A DNA stretch of 64,000 bases from Oxyruncus cristatus (lineage: Eukaryota; Chordata; Aves; Passeriformes; Cotingidae), in NCBI GenBank assembly GCA_013399855.1, contig VXAY01004360.1:2347011-2411010 (forward strand), read 5' to 3'. Below the pieces are notes generated by a model. It worked only from the letters and a program-made list of their open reading frames with translations. It did not search any database and was not told the origin of the DNA. Each line of letters opens with the position of its first letter. Positions within the stretch are counted from its first letter, which is position 1. This document shows, one piece after another, positions 59,010 through 64,000 of the stretch. The position numbers were made by a program, and so were the translations under genes.

Positions 59010-59062
59010 TTTGGTCCCACAAGATTTTTGCCATTGAGTTCAGTGGGGACAAGATTTTCCTT
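59010..59062. repeat. Relic of an ancient amniote interspersed repeat (unnamed)
   Basis: GGTCCCACAAGATTTTTGCCATTGAGTTCAGTGGGGACAAGATTTTC keeps the CATTGA-TTCAGTGGG core and 'GGACAGGATTT' flank of the old repeat. It is the best-preserved of the relics of this type here. Confidence 0.5.
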
Positions 59063-59312
59063 TGGCTAGGTGCAGGTATCCATGCCAGCAGCAGCTTCAG
59101 CCATGCTGAACTTCAGTTCACACTGTTCTTGTGAACTGGAGTGTCTCTAGATTTTCCCATAGAGCTCTGCAGAGACAGAGGTGGGTGGCAAACATGATTG
59201 CATGAATTATATTTGTATTTAGTCAGTTACGAGTGAAATTACACCAAAATGTACTTAGGGAAGGATTTTTAACTGAGAAACAAATATTAAAGTGTGAGAG
59301 TGTTTGTCAATA
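59063..59312. other. Noncoding spacer
   Basis: No recognisable feature. Confidence 0.5.
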
Positions 59313-59369
59313 TTTTCTATTAATTGACTAAGGATTAATTGACTAATTAATTTTCTATTAATTGACTAA
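59313..59369. repeat. Triplicated ATTAATTGACTAA motif in a local duplication
   Basis: A 19-bp block, TTTTCTATTAATTGACTAA, occurs at 59313-59331 and again, identical, at 59351-59369. Between them a third ATTAATTGACTAA lies at 59334-59346. The three cores are therefore spaced 15 and 23 bp apart. Each core has a TAATT homeodomain-type motif. Confidence 0.9.
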
Positions 59370-60542
59370 TAATTGAAAGCATGTATCTACATCCCAGACA
59401 GCCGTGTGAAGCAGAGATAGCCAACTGCTTTAAACTGGCTCAGATACCAGAAGAAATATGTCTGCAGCAGCATTATTTCAAACTACCACTCAGAACTAGC
59501 TCAGGCATCTCCCTTGATTACCTTGTAACCTGCAGTATATTCTGATGCTATGATGTGGAGGGAAATTGCAGAGAGCAAACAGCTGGGAAAACATAAGATA
59601 AATTTAAAATTATTTTTCAGAAAAATGTATCAGAACTTGCTAGAGAATTATTTCCTAGGCACATCTTTCCTAGTCTCAGATCTATTCTTTAGCAGAAAAA
59701 TTATTTTAAAAAAAAAGGATTAATCTAATTAGCATGAGGAAATTCATGTAGCCATTATTCAGCACTGCTACTGTCAAATGTCTTCTCAAGTCCATAAAAC
59801 CAAACACAAAGACCTCTAAATGCAATCTGCAACCTTTAAAGGGCAAGACAAAACTAAAGAACATCTGAAACCTGTGTGTCAGGTCTTTAGCTGCTCAGAA
59901 TCACTGTAGTTTCCTTGCCTCCAGTGAAGCAAAGCTCACGCACATCAGCCAGAAAAAGCTGTACGGAGTTGCAATAGTCATTGTGTTCACCGGAATAAAG
60001 GAAGCTCCTGTGCAAGCCCTCCTGGAATTGGTGATTCACAGGCAAGTCAGGTGGCTTACCTATGTGATCTACCCCCAAATTTATAGACTTCGTCTTACAA
60101 ACATAGCCATTCTTGGAAGCTGCACTTATTGTAGTCACTGTCAGCACTGACCATAAAACTCCATTTTATGATTCTCAGCAGCAGAACCAACTATTCACCT
60201 TTGGTTGCTTGGCATTTGCTAATGATTAGTCCAGAGTCTAGAGAACAATTCTTTCCAATAGCACCAGCTTGGAGCAAAGTGTGGTTTTGTCTCTGTTTAT
60301 TAGAATTATTTTTTTATCTTCCCTTGAAAGATCAGACTTTGATCACTGTCAGGGACTGATTAATGAGCAAGATGGACTTTAGATGTCCTCTGGGAAGGCA
60401 ATTCTTATGACTCATTTTCAGTGGCAACATCTATTTGCATCCTACTTTAAAGGCACATTTCATCACAGAGTAGTATGGTCCTGGCATGGTCCTGAAAATC
60501 TATATTTGTCATACGGGAAGCAAGATAAAACTTAACCTAGTC
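59370..60542. other. Noncoding stretch, nothing recognised
   Basis: AT-rich left part with a TTAATCTAATTAGCATG motif near 59719. An 11-bp TGGTCCTGGCA-type near-duplication lies near 60476. No gene. Confidence 0.5.
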
Positions 60543-60650
60543 AGACTGCCCAAGGAAGTGATATAGTTTAATGGTGAACAGGGTGGTAGTGCTAGGTTGA
60601 CAGTTGGATCTTAAAGGTCTTTTCCAACCTTAACAATTCTGTGGTTCTAT
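60543..60650 (+). mobile_element. CR1 LINE 3' end, 5'-truncated with an internal deletion
   Basis: Sense on plus: AGACTGCCCAAGGAAGTG, then GATATAGTTTAATGGTGAAC, GGTAGTGCTAGGTTGACAG, TTGGATCTTAAAGGTCTTTT, CCAACCTTAACAATTCTGTG and GTTCTAT, the last with the ATTCTGTG octamer. The family normally has a longer stretch between CCCAGGGAAGT and GATATGGTTTA, so about 50-60 bp appear to be deleted at about 60560. It is better preserved than the copy at 3405. Confidence 0.85.
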
Positions 60651-61364
60651 ATATGATACTCTGCCTGCTTTGGTCTTGCCCAGTGCTCCTAACTTGTCAT
60701 GGCAAATGGTTTGACTAAGGCTAGAAAAGAAAAGCATGTGCACATGCAGAATGTCTACAAAATCATGGGAATGGTTCATTTAGTAATGTTTTCTTCCTTT
60801 GTTTTATAGTATTTCTGATAATAAACAGGGTTTAGCAATGAAAAATAAGTTGCATTATAACATCAGTAAACGCAGGATTAAAGTGACTAGAGCTCTTTTA
60901 AACAAAGGACACCAAGGAGGTGTGGGCTCATCTGTAGCTGTGCACCAGGACCACCCCAATTCTTCCTCCCCTTTGACTACACCAATTCTGGTCAGGCAGG
61001 TGGTGATAACAGAGGTTGAGGTGTACATGGTCTGGTGCAGTAAAGCTGCCTGGATTGTCACATGAAAAAAGGGAGCCACATCTCTAGGCTGCAGTTGAGA
61101 ATCAGGTCTCTTTTAATCAGGAGTTTGTCCTGCTGTATCACAGCACTGGAGTGTGTCTTCTGTGCTGTGACCCTCAGGAGTCAGTCAGCTGTGTGGAGCC
61201 CTTGCAGTACGGCTCAGGGGAGGGACCACAGTGAGGTACGGTGCAAACGACAGAGGTATAGCCCAGGGCACAGCTGGTCAAGGGGAAAGGGACTGTGCAG
61301 CCCTCTGTTACAGCCCTGCATGGTTTATCTTTATTTTCTTACAGGTCCAAAAAAGGCATTTTGA
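60651..61364. other. Noncoding stretch, nothing recognised
   Basis: Overlapping open frames at 60799-61364 on both strands have no homology. The segment 61080-61330 is G+C-richer but lacks CpG clustering. Confidence 0.5.
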
Positions 61365-61400
61365 AACATTGAAAAAGAAAAAAAAAAAAAGGAGGGGGGG
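61365..61400. repeat. Purine tract ending in G7
   Basis: TTGAAAAAG followed by A13, GGA and G7: an uninterrupted purine strand after the initial TT. Simple repeat, possible triplex-forming tract. Confidence 0.8.
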
Positions 61401-62000
61401 ATAAAAAATTACTTTAATTGCAAATAGTGGCATAAAAACCTGTGGCATTCAGTCAGCCTTTTTCTACCAGGTAGTAACTTAACTGGCTGTTTTTAAAAAC
61501 TATTGCCTTGCCCTGTTAGGCTCAATACCTGTCACATGATTAATGTGCTGGTGTCTTATTAACTGCAGTGTCAGAGGAGCTTCCATAATCATCACCACCC
61601 CCCTTCTCTCGCCCCTTTTGTAAAAACCTCATGTCAATATTGCTGCTCTGACTGGAAGGTACTGCACTTTCCAGCTAAACATCATAAGAGCAAAGAATTA
61701 CCATTTCCATGTAATCCAGCCCATAAATCAACTCTCATGTTTTGTTCTGAGGATGGTGAGGGGCTTTGTGAGTGCTCCCTGCATTCACATTCACAAGACA
61801 GGCTGCCTCCAGAAAGAAGAAAGGGAAAAAAAGGCAGGGAGGAATCAGAATGGCTAAATCGTTCCAGCATCTGATTGATCTTATCTGGACCTCCCTTGCT
61901 GCAACAATATTTTGAGACTGTTGAAAATTGCCACCTTATCTGATTGGTGGTCTCACCAGCTGCTATTTTATCAGGGCCCAGCTAGATGAGGAAAGCAGGA
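61401..62000. promoter_or_regulatory. Candidate conserved noncoding element, two blocks
   Basis: The first block (about 61405-61600) has ATTACTTTAATTGCAAATAG, ACATGATTAATGTGC and TTATTAACTGC. The second (about 61865-61990) has GATCTTATCTGG, AACAATATTTTGAG and CCTTATCTGATTGGTGG, that is two GATA-type TTATCT cores with one CCAAT box (reverse ATTGG). No repeat or coding signal. Conservation is inferred. Confidence 0.3.
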
Positions 62001-63112
62001 CGTGGCACGACCTTGGTATCTCAGTGCCTGACTTCAATATCTAATCAGTCAGATGTCTCTCTGAGGCCACCTCGGGATGTTGTGCGTGTCCCCTCTGGCA
62101 CCAATTCATTCAAAAGATGTTTGCTTCACACTGGTATTAGCCCCCAGCACACACAGAGCACATCGTAGCACATCACTGCCCTGCCTGACAGTGCTGCAGC
62201 ACCTGAAGTTAAGATGCTTTTTGTAAAGCTTTGGCAGCCTTTCTCCTGAAAAGCTTAGTTTGCAGGACTGCACACAGTCAGCAACATTTCAGTATCCTGC
62301 TGGCATTGCAGCCAAGGCAAGACAAGTCCTCCAAACTCACTTCATTGGTTTCATGTAAGCTATACAGTACATGTCCATCAGTGCAGCGAATGTTACCGGT
62401 AGAGCTGTGCACCACAAACAGTGCCCCATAGATGGTAACAGGGAGAAAATGAGTTTTGTTGCTTCAGACTGGAAATTGCAGGGCAAGGTTTTTACCCTAG
62501 CTCTAACAGCCATTAACTGCATATCTGGGGAAAGCATTCCACCTCTCTGAATTCAGATACAGATGGCAGATTACACTTTCAAGAACACCATTGTGGCAGG
62601 ATTATAGTGTCTGTTAGCTCTGGGACCTTCTCTTGGCACTGAATTGTACTTCCATTCCTCTGGAGGAGCAGGGTGCCTGTGCAGCACCTGCAATCCTCTG
62701 CCCAAGGGAACGATAAGTGAAACCATGTTCTGATGTTCACCAGTCCTGGTCTTCCTTTTCTTCTTCATGCTGTGTCTGGAGGAGAGCCTCCATACACCCT
62801 GACAAGCTTCTGCAGGAAGATATACTCTTTGGGGGAGGTCCCTGGGACACAGATGCCTCCTTCTCTCTTCTTGACTTGGAGTGGATGTTGCTTGATGACG
62901 TAACTTTTGGAACAGCAGTCATTGCCATAGCTCTGTGCTGCCCTGTTTTCAACAAGTACAGTATGAACAGCATGTTGGGGGAGAAGTCTGGGCTTGACCC
63001 ACCTGAGGTATCAGTAGACCAACGAGGGACAAGACTGAAAGAAGTGAATCCTGAAGCACAGAGAAATTAACCATCCAAGGAAGATGAGAGTGCTCTAGCA
63101 TGCTGTTTCTGG
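62001..63112. other. Noncoding stretch, nothing recognised
   Basis: A 117-codon frame at 62717-63070 and an antisense frame over the same bases lack homology and an exon-like boundary. No transposon recognised. Confidence 0.45.
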
Positions 63113-63165
63113 AAAAAAACAAAAAAACCCCAAACAAACAAAACAAAATCAAAAAAAAAGAAAAG
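63113..63165. repeat. A-rich/CAAA low-complexity tract
   Basis: Mixed A-runs with CAAA, CCCC and CAAAA units, the fourth array of CAAA type on the plus strand. Confidence 0.85.
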
Positions 63166-64000
63166 GATTTGTAGTTTCTGATTCAATTTATGACTTTTAA
63201 TTCCTTTATATGTGTACATTTATTATACAGATTATTTTTAAAAGGCTGAAATCCAAATCTAAGATTTTGATTCTTTTAAGCCTTTGGTATGACCATAATT
63301 TTCTCTTTTTTTTTTTTTGTTCTATCCGCCCTGAAAATTACTGTGGGTTTTTTTTGTTTTTCCTGATATGTTTAACAATTTAATGCAGAATTTCTCATAA
63401 AACAGCGACTTCCTTCCCAGCTAGCTCCAGGCATCAGCTCTGCTGCATTCAGTGACTGCTAACAGGGGTCTCAGACATGCTCTTTGGACACCAGGACCGG
63501 GCACAAACCCCGATGTTTCTGCACACAGAAAGTAAGAGAAAAAGGTGGCAGTTTTACACCAAAAGAAGTCGCTCACAAGCTCTTACTCTGGGGGTAAATT
63601 TCCCTGTGCAGTGAGCAGGGGAGCCCATGGGTCCATCAGGCAAAATGGTGGACTAGTGCAGTCTCTGGCCAAGTCTTGGTTTGCTGTTGCTGTCCCAAAA
63701 GAACATTGTGATGTCCGTGGCCACCTTGGTATTAAAAGTTCAGAGACCTACATAAGTCTTTTCAGGAGGTGCAAAGTTTATTTTCAATGCTGGTATAATT
63801 TTCTCCTTTATTCCTTAAGTAATAATATAATGCTAAGAAGAATATAAGCAGAATTTCCTATGTATTTTTGTTCTGTTTGGACTTTGCTTCTGGTGTGGTT
63901 GAGAAGACTCATAGGGTTTGCTGTCTCCTAAAGCCAAATCTAAACACCTTTAAAGTAAGAGAATCATTACATATATTTTGACAAATAAAGAATATTTCAT
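63166..64000. other. Noncoding right end
   Basis: T13 at 63306-63318 and T8 at 63349-63356. A 100-codon frame at 63545-63847 is without homology. The sequence ends inside ordinary AT-rich DNA. Confidence 0.5.

Noticed and set aside
62717..63070. 117-codon plus-strand open frame
   Set aside because: No family recognised, antisense frame equally open, no exon boundary or polyadenylation context that fits.
1..64000. CRISPR arrays, bacterial operons, rRNA genes, known miRNAs
   Set aside because: No regular direct-repeat/spacer pattern, no ribosome-binding-site-led gene strings, no rRNA signature, and none of the common vertebrate miRNA seeds with a matching hairpin was seen.

Overview
The window looks like euchromatic nuclear DNA of a bird, probably lying in a gene desert or a very long intron. 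The evidence is an AT-leaning base composition, no compact gene organisation, stop codons every few dozen codons in all frames, and several repeats of clearly avian type. These are CR1 LINE 3' ends, one CR1 fragment that still shows the C-terminal part of the reverse-transcriptase ORF, and a bird-type ERVL-like LTR. Older relics shared with other amniotes are also present: a crocodile/turtle-like CR1 3' end, a MIR-like SINE core, and several scraps of an unnamed repeat built around a CATTGA-TTCAATGG motif. The species cannot be fixed from what I can see. The LTR and CR1 types are common across birds.

I could not recognise any host protein-coding exon, tRNA, rRNA, known miRNA, CRISPR array or other conventional gene. 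The only protein homology I can support is the CR1 ORF2 remnant on the minus strand at about 9.6-10.1 kb. Two anonymous open frames (3630-3881 with a downstream AATAAA, and 48861-49328) are described, but I do not believe either strongly.

Layout. 0-3.4 kb is unique-looking noncoding DNA with a duplicated perfect palindrome. At 3.4-3.5 kb lies a CR1 3' end, then an anonymous open frame and an A-tract. 4.1-9.5 kb is noncoding, with a minisatellite and an ancient CR1 tail at 6.7 kb. 9.5-10.2 kb holds the best-preserved CR1. 10.2-16.7 kb is noncoding, with relic repeats and an AT-rich, homeodomain-motif-rich segment near 14.6 kb. 16.7-17.4 kb is a bird LTR. 17.4-39.2 kb is mostly featureless, with a MIR-like relic (21.3 kb), a 23-bp palindrome (27.7 kb) and a possible regulatory segment (32.4-32.7 kb). 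39.5-39.9 kb is LTR-like. 40-50 kb is noncoding with a TTTG array. 50.3-50.65 kb reads most like a conserved enhancer, with an octamer and TAAT motifs. A long CAAA/CCAA array follows at 50.8 kb. 52-64 kb is noncoding with a triplicated TAATTGACTAA motif (59.3 kb), a CR1 3' end (60.6 kb) and another possible regulatory segment (61.4-62.0 kb).

The window therefore does not show a new multi-gene system. The most worthwhile leads are the candidate conserved noncoding elements, the two palindromic or duplicated motifs, and the anonymous open frame followed by a polyadenylation signal. All conservation statements here are inference from base composition and motif content, because no alignment could be run.
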